A DNA stretch of 16,282 bases, from the NCBI GenBank assembly GCA_964552035.1, contig CAZKFN010000045.1, positions 1 through 16,282 on the forward strand, given 5' to 3'. Shown piece by piece: positions 1 to 8,022 of this stretch (positions are counted from its first letter, which is position 1; the number at the start of each line of letters is the position of its first letter). The DNA is from CAZKFN01 sp964552035. GTDB lineage: Bacteria > Bacteroidota > Bacteroidia > Flavobacteriales_E > Vicingaceae. The notes below the pieces were generated by a model. That model made no database searches and was not told the origin of the DNA. It was given only the letters and a program-made list of their open reading frames with translations. A program made the translations under genes and the position numbers.

Positions 1-3000
1 AGATGGTAATGGTATCGCTCCCATTGTGTGCACGCATTTCATAAGTTCCTGTTTGGGAAGAATCCAACAATACAAAATCTTTTATTTCAATGAGTTTAGA
101 CTCTGTAAATTCACCCAAAGTATCTGTTTGTATAGGAGTTGGCAAAGTTGAATTGGAAATTTTAAACAAGCTATCTATATGAAATTCTGTTAAACCAAAG
201 TTTTGCTTTACCTCTCCTCTTAGCATTAAAGAATCTCCTTCTTCAATTTGGAATGAATTATTACTGTATACATGAATCCCCTCTTGTTTGGTTGTAGCCA
301 TATCAACTAATGTAAAACTTAATCCATTTGTAGGGTGTAAATTTTCTCCTACAACAATTCCAGAGGTCCAAGCATCCACACCAATAGAATCGGCAATTCC
401 ACTAAGATTATCAACTCCATTAATTTCATAAACAGCATAATAAGGAATATCCTTAGTTAAAAAACTATGAGGACCAGACCATAAAGAGGTATCTCCCACA
501 GCGCACACTTCTCTTACATATAAGTTATAGCAAGCTTCTGTTTGAAGTCCACTAAATTTTACACTGTCTGAGGTAGTTGATATAAGATTTACATTTGATG
601 GATTCACTCCACACCGCACTAGGGTGTATTCTATTGTATTTCCCACATCACTTTTTGTAAAATATGCTATTACACTCGATTTTTCAATGCTATCTAATTT
701 TACAATTGGAGAGGTGCAAGCAGCTGGGAAAAACTCATCTGCGCCAATATCCACATAAGTGGCGTGAGCACTTGGTCGTGATTCATTGTCAATATCTATA
801 GTTACGCCTACAGAATTATCCCCCTTTTCGTCTGGATAAGACCCAATGATATGCAAATCTGCAGGGACAGCAATACTTTTAAAATGAGGATTTCCCTGCA
901 AGGAATTGATATTTAAAGTTGGAATAGCACGCTGGTATTCCATAAGGTTAATATATTCTTCTCCATTAACTCTAAGTAGTGCTCTACCATTATCGTTATA
1001 TTTATGGTAAATGTTATAATTCATTTTACCGTATAAAGCTGTATCGACAATTGCTCCCGTTTGCCTTGTAAAAGCAAAGCCATTTTCTGCGGTAAAAATA
1101 TTATTCCTAATATCGTAATCACCTATTTGCATCCCAGAGTTCCCTATAGATATCCCCGATGCTTGACCTTTGGCATATATGGAGTTATGCCAAAAACTTA
1201 CAGCATTTACTCCGTATAAAAACACGGCAGAATTCACACTACTTCCCCCTCCAACTACCATGTTATTTTCAATGACATTTCCTCGTTCTACTGATGCATA
1301 AAGCGATTGATTACTAATCTCTAAAGCGCGTTGATTGGCTTGAATAGAGTTTTGTTTTAGGTGTACATTTGAAGCGTTAGTAATTTTCACTCCTTCTGTT
1401 CCAATAAAGTCAACTGCATTAATACTGTTTCCAACAATATCAAGAGAATCTTGGCTTGATGCAGAAATCCCTAGAGACGAAGCTGAGTCAATTTGGTTGT
1501 TGTATATTTTATTATTAATACTAAAAGCAGTGCTTAAACCTGCCATTCTAAGTCCAATATACCCGCCGGTCACTTTGCTGTTCTCTATTAAAATATTATG
1601 ATTTGATCCTGCTGAGGCAGAAGCCGTTGAGCCTCCAAAAAATATTCCATACAAATCCATAGGTGGGTTATCAGTAGAAACTTGAACAACACTGTTGCTC
1701 AAGGTGTCATTTTCTGCATTAACAAAAGAGACTGCTCTACCTCCCTGCATTCCAGTATAAATAAAACTCATTCCATGAACTCTAAGGTGTTTTGTTTCTT
1801 CAAAAACCAAAGTAGATCTTGAGCTACTTCCGTCGTGCGTAACGGTAATCATAGATGAATCTTTTCCTCGGATTAATACATGGTTGATTGCCGATGCACC
1901 TGGAATTTCCTTGAAGTGAACAAACTCATTATAAGTGCCTGCAAAAACATCTATTACCGTTGGTCCGCAAACTCCAACCTCATTGAGCCATCCTGCCATA
2001 GAAGTAAGAGAAGTAAAATTGCTATCGTTAGCTAAACCTGTTTTATTGACCGTATAATTTCCACTCAATGAAGGTCGAACTACTCTTATTAAAGTGTCAT
2101 TAGCATTTTTATTATCGCTAACTCCATTAGGTTGATGGGTATAAACTTTAACTTCTAACGCTTTGTCGAAGTAGTAAGTTCCTAAAAATACAGTTGCTGT
2201 TGAAGGGGAAGAGCCATTAACTGTATCCAATAAGTTTCTATGTTTTATATGTCCTTCTAATCTTCCTTCAACTTCCCAAAATATATCTACCGAATCAACT
2301 TGATTGGTCCCAAAATTTTTTATGCTTGCATAAACATCATATACTCCATCTTTACAGTAAACAGCAGGACTATCTATAGCCAAAACGCCAACATCATCTG
2401 AAACTTTCCCATCTATCAAATCAAAACCAAAAGAATAAGAAGATCCCGTTCCAGAAACTGTAGAACTTTGGTGAGGTCCATAAATTTGAGTTATAGCATT
2501 GGCATTAGAAGGGTTAAAAGGCACTCCACTTGCTTCTAGATATACTCCCCCATTCACTCTACTTTGATCCACCTCAACAATTAAAGGAAGGTTGGGATTA
2601 TACGGAAAAGGGTTGTCTAATTCAATTTTTATCCAATCGTTAGCTACTAAATTCCTTATTAAAAAGGTAGAATCAAACTTAACTGTATCAAGAGCAGTTA
2701 CCCATGTATTACTATCTAAAGTTGTTAGGGTATCTTGCTTTAAAGCAACCATTAAATCTATTAAGTCTGTATTTTGAACCCTTGAGACTTTAAAATAAAT
2801 ACTACTTATATCTTTATTTGTTGGAAAAGTTGTCCTAAAATCATCAGGGAAATAAAGCCATTGAGAACGTAAATTGGTGTTGTTGTTAACTTGGGATCCT
2901 GCCATTGGAATAAAAGAGGGCAAAGGTCGAGCTGAATTTACGCTATAAGAATATTGAGGTTGTTGAGCGGTAAGCTGTAGAAACAATAAACTTAAAACAA

Positions 3001-3052
3001 TTGCTATAAAGTAAGCTTTAAATGAGCTTAATCGATTTAAAATAAAATGCAT
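1..3052 (-). CDS. Large secreted modular beta-helix protein (3' end outside window)
   Basis: The frame is open from the ATG at 3052 to the left edge, about 1017 residues, so the C-terminus is missing. The N-terminus has a signal peptide with likely cleavage after Ala29 (QLTA|QQPQ). Modules in order: a beta-sandwich-like segment (~45-215) with the SQWLYF and WIKIELDNPFPYN motifs common in Bacteroidota exoproteins; a CARDB-like domain (~218-336); a right-handed parallel beta-helix (~338-690) opening with SGNYTVNKTG and CGPTVIDVFAGTY and rich in Asn/Ile/Val rungs; a fibronectin type III-like domain (~778-867); and an OB-fold-like region (~873-985) containing GDSLMLRGEVKQNFGLTE. No catalytic site is recognisable, so I infer a cell-surface or extracellular adhesin or polysaccharide-binding role. 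Family habit predicts a T9SS C-terminal sorting domain beyond the window, which is not visible. A polysaccharide lyase fold is the main alternative. Confidence 0.85.
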   Translation of the reverse strand, partial: MHFILNRLSSFKAYFIAIVLSLLFLQLTAQQPQYSYSVNSARPLPSFIPMAGSQVNNNTNLRSQWLYFPDDFRTTFPTNKDISSIYFKVSRVQNTDLIDLMVALKQDTLTTLDSNTWVTALDTVKFDSTFLIRNLVANDWIKIELDNPFPYNPNLPLIVEVDQSRVNGGVYLEASGVPFNPSNANAITQIYGPHQSSTVSGTGSSYSFGFDLIDGKVSDDVGVLAIDSPAVYCKDGVYDVYASIKNFGTNQVDSVDIFWEVEGRLEGHIKHRNLLDTVNGSSPSTATVFLGTYYFDKALEVKVYTHQPNGVSDNKNANDTLIRVVRPSLSGNYTVNKTGLANDSNFTSLTSMAGWLNEVGVCGPTVIDVFAGTYNEFVHFKEIPGASAINHVLIRGKDSSMITVTHDGSSSRSTLVFEETKHLRVHGMSFIYTGMQGGRAVSFVNAENDTLSNSVVQVSTDNPPMDLYGIFFGGSTASASAGSNHNILIENSKVTGGYIGLRMAGLSTAFSINNKIYNNQIDSASSLGISASSQDSLDIVGNSINAVDFIGTEGVKITNASNVHLKQNSIQANQRALEISNQSLYASVERGNVIENNMVVGGGSSVNSAVFLYGVNAVSFWHNSIYAKGQASGISIGNSGMQIGDYDIRNNIFTAENGFAFTRQTGAIVDTALYGKMNYNIYHKYNDNGRALLRVNGEEYINLMEYQRAIPTLNINSLQGNPHFKSIAVPADLHIIGSYPDEKGDNSVGVTIDIDNESRPSAHATYVDIGADEFFPAACTSPIVKLDSIEKSSVIAYFTKSDVGNTIEYTLVRCGVNPSNVNLISTTSDSVKFSGLQTEACYNLYVREVCAVGDTSLWSGPHSFLTKDIPYYAVYEINGVDNLSGIADSIGVDAWTSGIVVGENLHPTNGLSFTLVDMATTKQEGIHVYSNNSFQIEEGDSLMLRGEVKQNFGLTEFHIDSLFKISNSTLPTPIQTDTLGEFTESKLIEIKDFVLLDSSQTGTYEMRAHNGSDTITI

Positions 3053-3078
3053 AACTATTGGCTTTATTGTATATATAA

Positions 3079-3086
3079 CAAAGGTA
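3079..3086 (-). promoter_or_regulatory. Bacteroidota -7 promoter box before the beta-helix gene
   Basis: The minus strand reads TACCTTTG, an exact match to the Bacteroidota -7 consensus TAnnTTTG. It ends 26 nt before the ATG at 3052, which would give a leader of roughly 20 nt. No convincing -33 TTTG/TTG element is seen at the usual distance upstream; that region is an A/T tract. The rest of the 128-bp gap (3053-3180) is AT-rich, with a 7-bp direct repeat CTAAATA and no strong hairpin. Confidence 0.55.
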
Positions 3087-3180
3087 AATATTTTATTTTT
3101 CTAAAAAATGAGAAACTATATATTGAGATAATATTTAGGGTTTAAATTATTTAGAACATTATGTAATACTGTGCTTCAGC

Positions 3181-4029
3181 TCATTGATAAGAATACAGAA
3201 AGGAGTATATTCTTATGGATTTCTCTTTATAATCTCGCTCTACAACAGAAGTTGGTAAATTATTTTTATCGTATATAAAAACTCTTCTTTTTCTTCTTTC
3301 TCCTTCCTCAAATAGCTGAGCTTCCTGTATTAACTCTTTCTCATATGCATATTCCCAAAAAGCTTCCTTTCTCTTATCAAAATGACTGATATAAATATAT
3401 TTCAACAATACACCCGCCTCATAAATGTATTTTTTTTCCGTAAAACTTAAATTAAACACATGGCTGATATGTTGCCCGATTAAAGTATCATTTCTAAACT
3501 CTTTAATCTCTTTAAGATAAGGTTTTCCTGAATTATTTAAGGTGTTAATTATCAAGCTTCCACCTTGCTTTCTACTTTCCAATTTGCGATTATACAAGGT
3601 ATCTTCAGGGGTTTTATTGTTGTCTATTTTTATCAATCTTTTAGGTAGATTACTTTCATATTCATAAATCGTAGTATAACTTAAGTTCCCTTGTTCTTCC
3701 TTTTGCTTAATCAATTGATGATTCTCATTGTAATAGAATTTAGTCACTGCCGTATCCATTCCTTTTGAAAGCTTTACACCTTTCATAGAGCGAATTAAAC
3801 TCCCATAAGAATCAAACTCATAATGCAAGAATACCCCCTCGTCTTCAATAATTTTCCCATCGTCTTTATCTCTTATCAAAATATGAACATCCCTTATTTT
3901 GTTTTCTTTAATGCAGCTTTTATTAAAAAAAGAAGTGAGCTCAAACCACTCTGATGCAGGATTAATTAATTGTGCTTTTGCAACAGTATGGGTAAAGCAG
4001 ATTATAAAAACAAAGAGATATCGTATCAT
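3181..4029 (-). CDS. Exported protein with degenerate YD-like repeats
   Basis: This 282-residue protein has a signal peptide (hydrophobic residues 4-16, likely cleavage after AKA19 before Gln20) and no lipobox or later membrane segment, so it is probably periplasmic or secreted. The mature part carries repeated short units of aromatic-x-aromatic followed by a turn and Leu/Ile: YEFDSYGSLI (~70), FYYNENHQLI (~98), YEYESNLPKRLI (~122), YIYEAGVLLK (~201), YAYEKELIQ (~227) and FIYDKNNLP (~251). These resemble YD/RHS-type or toxin_WDXXY-like beta units, but they are too divergent to assign. Function is unknown. Its ATG directly follows the TAA of the YyaL-like gene (TAAATG, zero gap), which suggests translational coupling at the end of a four-gene operon. 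Confidence 0.85.
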   Translation of the reverse strand: MIRYLFVFIICFTHTVAKAQLINPASEWFELTSFFNKSCIKENKIRDVHILIRDKDDGKIIEDEGVFLHYEFDSYGSLIRSMKGVKLSKGMDTAVTKFYYNENHQLIKQKEEQGNLSYTTIYEYESNLPKRLIKIDNNKTPEDTLYNRKLESRKQGGSLIINTLNNSGKPYLKEIKEFRNDTLIGQHISHVFNLSFTEKKYIYEAGVLLKYIYISHFDKRKEAFWEYAYEKELIQEAQLFEEGERRKRRVFIYDKNNLPTSVVERDYKEKSIRIYSFLYSYQ

Positions 4030-6066
4030 TTACCCCAACATTTGTGCTATGGCATCTTTCACAATATTAACTGGCGCTTGGCATGTTTTATTTTCACATA
4101 CATAAATAAAGGTTTCCTTTTCTATCCATTTTGATTCTAATAAAGGTAACTGTGAGGTTTGTTTTAGTTGTCCTAAAGTTATTTTATTGGGTATGTAAGA
4201 TTGATTGATTTGTAGAGCTTTTTCCAAAGAATTTTCTCCAGCAATAGCCACCTCATAATAAGGCTTTAAGTATCGTAACATCAACATTCCCCAATTGGAT
4301 GTTCCAGGAAGATAATTGCTAATATACTGTTGTACATTCAATAACATCTGTTTGCTTAGTTTCATTAATTCTTCTTTTTGATATAAGATTCCTAAATGAT
4401 GCAGGCCCTTAGCTAAACTACTATTAGAAGCTGGTATAACATTATCCATTACTTCCATTTTTCGAGCGATTAACGGTTTGTCTTTTACCGAAGTAAAGAA
4501 AAACATTCCCGACTCCTCATCGTAAAAATGTGTTTGTACATAATTGGCTAAATTCATTGCTTTTTCTAACCATTGTTCATCAAAAGTGCATTGATAAAGT
4601 GCAATAAAAGCTTCTATTGTAAAGCTATAATCCTTTAGATATCCATTAATCGTAGATTTTCCATCTTTATGTAATCTATATAATCCTCCGTCTTCTCTCA
4701 ATTGATTATGGAGTAGAAACTCGGCACCATCAATAGCCATAGTTAGATAGTTTGCATCGCCCAAACACAAATAAGCATCACAAAGGGATTTTAACATTAG
4801 CGAATTCCAAGAGGTGATGATTTTATCATCTAAAGCTGGACGAATACGTTGGGCTCGGACTTTAAATAACTTTATTTTTATTTCTTTTATTTTAGATTGA
4901 AATTGCTCTAAGCTCAAATTAAATTCTTCACAAAGTTCTTCATCCTCCTTATCTCTTAAAAGGATATAACTCCCTTCCCAAAAACCCTTTTCATCGATAT
5001 TAAAGTACGCTTCAGCAATGGAGTAATCCTCTTTTAAAACCTCCATAAGTTCTGACTTTTTCCAAACGTAAAACTTTCCTTCTACCCCTTCAGAATCTGC
5101 ATCAAGAGCAGAATAATATCCCCCATTTTTATCTTTCAGCTCTCTATTTACAAAAGCTATGCTTTCCTTGACTATTTCTGCGTATATTGGATTTCTACTC
5201 CATTGAAACGCTAGAGAATAAAGACTTATCAATTGAGCATTATCGTAGAGCATTTTTTCAAAATGTGGAACTTTCCACTCCTTATCTACTGAGTATCTTG
5301 CAAAACCTCCTCCAATTTGATCATAAATGCCTCCATAAGCCATTTTTTTTAAGGTTGTATTTAAATGCGATTCTATCTCATCTGAGGGGTATAAGTGATT
5401 ATAATTCAACAAAAATTCATAATTATTAGGCATGGGAAATTTTGGAGCTTGTTGGTTTCCTCCTTTTTCTTTATCAAAAACAGCTTGCCATCTCTTTAAA
5501 GGTGTTTGTAAAGTCTCGAACTGAAAGTCTTGCAATTCAGTTTCTTTTTTTATTAAATCATATTTCTGTACTCCTTGAGTAAGGTTTTTGGCATATTCTA
5601 AGACTTTATTTTTATCCTCTTTATACAAGGTAGCAATTTGTTGCATTATGCCGATCCATTTTTCTTTTGGAAAATAAGTTCCTCCATAAAAAGGTTCTCC
5701 CTTTGGTGTAGCAAAACAGTTTAATGGCCAGCCACCTTGTTTGGTCATGAGTTGAACGGCATCCATATAAATTTGATCAATATCAGGACGCTCTTCTCTA
5801 TCAACTTTAATACAAATAAAGTGTTCATTCATAACTTTGGCAACCGCTATATCTTGAAAACTTTCTTTTTCCATAACGTGACACCAATGACAAGCTGAAT
5901 AACCTATACTAATTAACAAGGGTTTATCCTCTTTTTGGGCTTTAGCTAATATTTCAGCAGACCAAGGATGCCATTCTACTGGGTTATGAGCATGTTGCAA
6001 TAAGTAAGGGCTACTTTCATGAATTAAAGCATTGGTGTAGTTTGAATTCCCTTTATTATTACTCAT
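4030..6066 (-). CDS. yyaL: YyaL/SPATA20-family thioredoxin-fold protein (DUF255)
   Basis: The protein has 678 residues, the usual length for the family. The N-terminal DsbH-type thioredoxin domain (~10-165) holds the family hallmark SACHWCHVME, with Cys59 and Cys62 as the CxxC pair, plus the GGWP loop (111-114) and PFYGGTYFP. The remainder is a six-hairpin (alpha/alpha-barrel) domain related to the N-acylglucosamine 2-epimerase/glycosidase fold, marked by IGGGFARYSVD and PHFEKMLYDNAQL (~250-280) and LDADSEGVEGKFYVW (~330). The C-terminal Cys pair in YVCENKTCQAP is also typical. There is no signal peptide, so it is cytoplasmic. Family members are conserved from bacteria to human SPATA20, but the biochemical role is unsettled; a redox-linked sugar-binding role is only inference. 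It starts 24 nt after the lipoprotein gene and abuts the next gene. Confidence 0.93.
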   Translation of the reverse strand: MSNNKGNSNYTNALIHESSPYLLQHAHNPVEWHPWSAEILAKAQKEDKPLLISIGYSACHWCHVMEKESFQDIAVAKVMNEHFICIKVDREERPDIDQIYMDAVQLMTKQGGWPLNCFATPKGEPFYGGTYFPKEKWIGIMQQIATLYKEDKNKVLEYAKNLTQGVQKYDLIKKETELQDFQFETLQTPLKRWQAVFDKEKGGNQQAPKFPMPNNYEFLLNYNHLYPSDEIESHLNTTLKKMAYGGIYDQIGGGFARYSVDKEWKVPHFEKMLYDNAQLISLYSLAFQWSRNPIYAEIVKESIAFVNRELKDKNGGYYSALDADSEGVEGKFYVWKKSELMEVLKEDYSIAEAYFNIDEKGFWEGSYILLRDKEDEELCEEFNLSLEQFQSKIKEIKIKLFKVRAQRIRPALDDKIITSWNSLMLKSLCDAYLCLGDANYLTMAIDGAEFLLHNQLREDGGLYRLHKDGKSTINGYLKDYSFTIEAFIALYQCTFDEQWLEKAMNLANYVQTHFYDEESGMFFFTSVKDKPLIARKMEVMDNVIPASNSSLAKGLHHLGILYQKEELMKLSKQMLLNVQQYISNYLPGTSNWGMLMLRYLKPYYEVAIAGENSLEKALQINQSYIPNKITLGQLKQTSQLPLLESKWIEKETFIYVCENKTCQAPVNIVKDAIAQMLG

Positions 6067-6090
6067 GAAATCTATTTTTAAAAATAAAAA

Positions 6091-6579
6091 TTATAACTCT
6101 AAAGGGACTCTACCTTTATAGTCTACATTTACTTTGTGTTTTACCAAAAACACTTTCCCTACAATATACCCATCAATCTCAAACTTAATTTCTTTGCTTG
6201 AAGATGATAAGACTCCCAGTATGTTTCCAAAAGAAGAAATTTTTACATCCTCAAAATCCCCTTTCAACTGAACAATGTACAATTGGGTTGTATTATTTTT
6301 GAGCTTTAATTTATTTTTAATCGATGTATTTCCAACCCTTATATCTCTAAAATAAAATTTCAATTTAGAGTCTGTTATTGTTACTACATACGGATTAGGA
6401 TTATTAATCTTCAAATCTACCTCTACAAGTACTCCTTCATTGGAAAACTCTAAGACCCTAACCGATTTAATTTCCTGAATTTTAATTTCATCGTAATTTA
6501 CACAGGAGCTCAGTGAAATAATCAAGGAGAATAAAAAAAGAGGGAAAAAGTATTTTTTAAAGTTATTTTTTCTTGGCAT
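6091..6579 (-). CDS. LEA14-like (LEA type 2) lipoprotein
   Basis: I chose the ATG at 6579, giving 162 residues. From there the N-terminus reads MPRKNNFKKYFF, a compact basic n-region, followed by a hydrophobic core and lipobox LSSC with the lipidated Cys at residue 26. An in-frame ATG at 6609 would add ten residues (172 aa) and enlarge the overlap with the upstream dipeptidase gene from 17 to 47 nt. The mature part matches the LEA_2/WHy beta-sandwich pattern: VRVLEFSNEGVLVEVDLKINNPNPYVVTI segments, where the NPNP motif is the most diagnostic, then alternating strands to the end. Such proteins are small envelope lipoproteins of unclear function, named for desiccation-related plant proteins. 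Overlap with the upstream gene and a 24-nt gap to yyaL place it inside an operon. Confidence 0.85.
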   Translation of the reverse strand: MPRKNNFKKYFFPLFLFSLIISLSSCVNYDEIKIQEIKSVRVLEFSNEGVLVEVDLKINNPNPYVVTITDSKLKFYFRDIRVGNTSIKNKLKLKNNTTQLYIVQLKGDFEDVKISSFGNILGVLSSSSKEIKFEIDGYIVGKVFLVKHKVNVDYKGRVPLEL

Positions 6580-7930
6580 AAGCATCATAAAAATGGACAA
6601 TGGTTTCAATTCCTTTCAAGAAATTATCAATTCCAAAATGTTCATTTGGTGAATGAATTGCATCGGTATCCAACCCAAAACCTAATAAAATAGACTTTAA
6701 TCCTAAAACTTCTTCAAACAATGCTACAATAGGAATACTTCCACCAGCATGAACTGGAACAGGAGTTTTCTTAAAAGTCTTTTCTATAGCTTCACTTGCA
6801 GCCTCATACTCAGGAATATTGATAGGCATTACATAAGGTGTAGCACCATGATGGGGCGTAACCTTAACTTTTACAGATTTTGGAGCAATAGCTTCAAAGT
6901 GTTTTTTAAACAATTGAGCGATTTCTTCTTCGTCTTGATTCGGTACTAAGCGCATAGAAATTTTAGCATTTGCTTTGGAAGGCAATACTGTTTTTGCTCC
7001 CTCTCCAATATATCCTCCCCAAATACCATTTACATCCAAAGTAGGTCTTATTCCCGTTCTTTCTATAGTAGAATAACCATCTTCACCATGAATATCTCCA
7101 ATATCAATTTTCTTTTTATACTCTTCTAAATCAAAAGGAATTTCAGCAATTAAAGCTCTTTCCTCTTTGGATGCTTCACGTACTTTATCATAAAACCCTG
7201 GAATGGTAATTTTATTATTTTCATCGGTTAAGGAAGCAATCATTTGTGCTAATATATTAATAGGATTGGCCACTGCTCCACCGTATAATCCTGAATGCAA
7301 ATCTCTATTAGGTCCTACTACTTCTACTTCTAGGTAACTTAAACCCCGAAGTCCGGTTGTAATGGAAGGGTTTTCCATAGAAAGCATGGAAGTGTCGGAA
7401 ATTAAAATCACATCTGCTTTTAACTTTTCTTTTTCCTTTTCAATAAAATCTCCTAAACTCACCGAACCAACCTCTTCTTCCCCTTCAATAATAAACTTAA
7501 TGTTGCACGGCAAGCTGTTTTGCTTCATCATAAGCTCAAACGCTTTCACATGCATGTACATTTGCCCCTTGTCATCTGCTGCACCTCTAGCATATATTTT
7601 GCCATCTTTAATTACCGGCTCAAAAGGAGGGTTGTCCCATAATTCTATCGGATCTGCAGGTTGAACATCATAATGCCCATACACTAAAACGGTAGGTTTT
7701 GAAGAATCAATAATTTTTTCTCCATAAACGACTGGGTTCCCTTTTGTTTCACAAAGCTCTGTATTATCTGCACCAGCTTCTTCCAAAGTTTTACGCACAG
7801 CTTCAGCTGCTTTTAACACATCATCTTTATAAGCTGAATCAGCACTTATGGAAGGTATTTTTAATAGTTCTACTAACTCATTAATAAATCTATCTTTATT
7901 TTCTTGAATGTAATTATTGATATTTTCCAT
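6563..7930 (-). CDS. M20-family dimetal dipeptidase (CNDP/DUG1-like)
   Basis: This 455-residue cytosolic metallopeptidase of the M20 family probably hydrolyses dipeptides or short peptides. All catalytic elements are visible: metal ligand His86 and Asp88 in YGHYDVQPAD, bridging Asp119 in RGAADDKGQ, the catalytic Glu pair near 152-153 in EGEEEVGS, metal ligand Asp179 in ISDTSM, and the C-terminal ligand His426 in DAIHSPNEHF. A lid/dimerisation domain is inserted after ~190 and contains DLHSGLYGG (His212), the residue that reaches across the dimer in related enzymes. There is no signal peptide. It is the first gene of the set running down to 3181, and its 3' end overlaps the lipoprotein gene. 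The A-rich leader before the ATG lacks a Shine-Dalgarno site, as is usual in this phylum. Exact substrate is not predictable from sequence. Confidence 0.94.
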   Translation of the reverse strand: MENINNYIQENKDRFINELVELLKIPSISADSAYKDDVLKAAEAVRKTLEEAGADNTELCETKGNPVVYGEKIIDSSKPTVLVYGHYDVQPADPIELWDNPPFEPVIKDGKIYARGAADDKGQMYMHVKAFELMMKQNSLPCNIKFIIEGEEEVGSVSLGDFIEKEKEKLKADVILISDTSMLSMENPSITTGLRGLSYLEVEVVGPNRDLHSGLYGGAVANPINILAQMIASLTDENNKITIPGFYDKVREASKEERALIAEIPFDLEEYKKKIDIGDIHGEDGYSTIERTGIRPTLDVNGIWGGYIGEGAKTVLPSKANAKISMRLVPNQDEEEIAQLFKKHFEAIAPKSVKVKVTPHHGATPYVMPINIPEYEAASEAIEKTFKKTPVPVHAGGSIPIVALFEEVLGLKSILLGFGLDTDAIHSPNEHFGIDNFLKGIETIVHFYDAYAKKK

Positions 7931-7948
7931 ATTTTATTTTTTGGAAGC

Positions 7949-7956
7949 TAAAGTTA
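7949..7956 (-). promoter_or_regulatory. Possible -7 box for the dipeptidase operon
   Basis: The minus strand reads TAACTTTA, one mismatch from TAnnTTTG, 18 nt before the ATG at 7930. A TTG lies about 24 nt further upstream, slightly beyond the usual spacing. The match is weak, and read-through from gpmI is an alternative. Confidence 0.25.
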
Positions 7957-7981
7957 AATATTCTTGTTAAATTTTAATTTC

Positions 7982-8000
7982 AAAAAAGGAAGATACCCTT
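7982..8000 (-). terminator. Weak intrinsic terminator after gpmI
   Basis: On the minus strand AAGGG-TATCT-TCCTT forms a 5-bp stem (one G-U pair) with a 5-nt loop. The T run continues directly out of the 3' arm. It starts 23 nt after the gpmI stop codon. The stem is short, so termination may be partial. Confidence 0.35.
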
Positions 8001-8022
8001 AATAAAGTGGAATTCCATCAAT

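Noticed and set aside
2592..2777. Plus-strand open frame of 61 codons opposite the beta-helix gene.
   Set aside because: It is antisense to a well-supported coding frame, has no recognisable domain and is short enough to be chance.
6580..6609. Ten-residue N-terminal extension of the LEA14-like lipoprotein from the ATG at 6609.
   Set aside because: It lengthens the overlap with the dipeptidase gene and gives an unusually long n-region before the lipoprotein signal; the ATG at 6579 gives a standard signal peptide.
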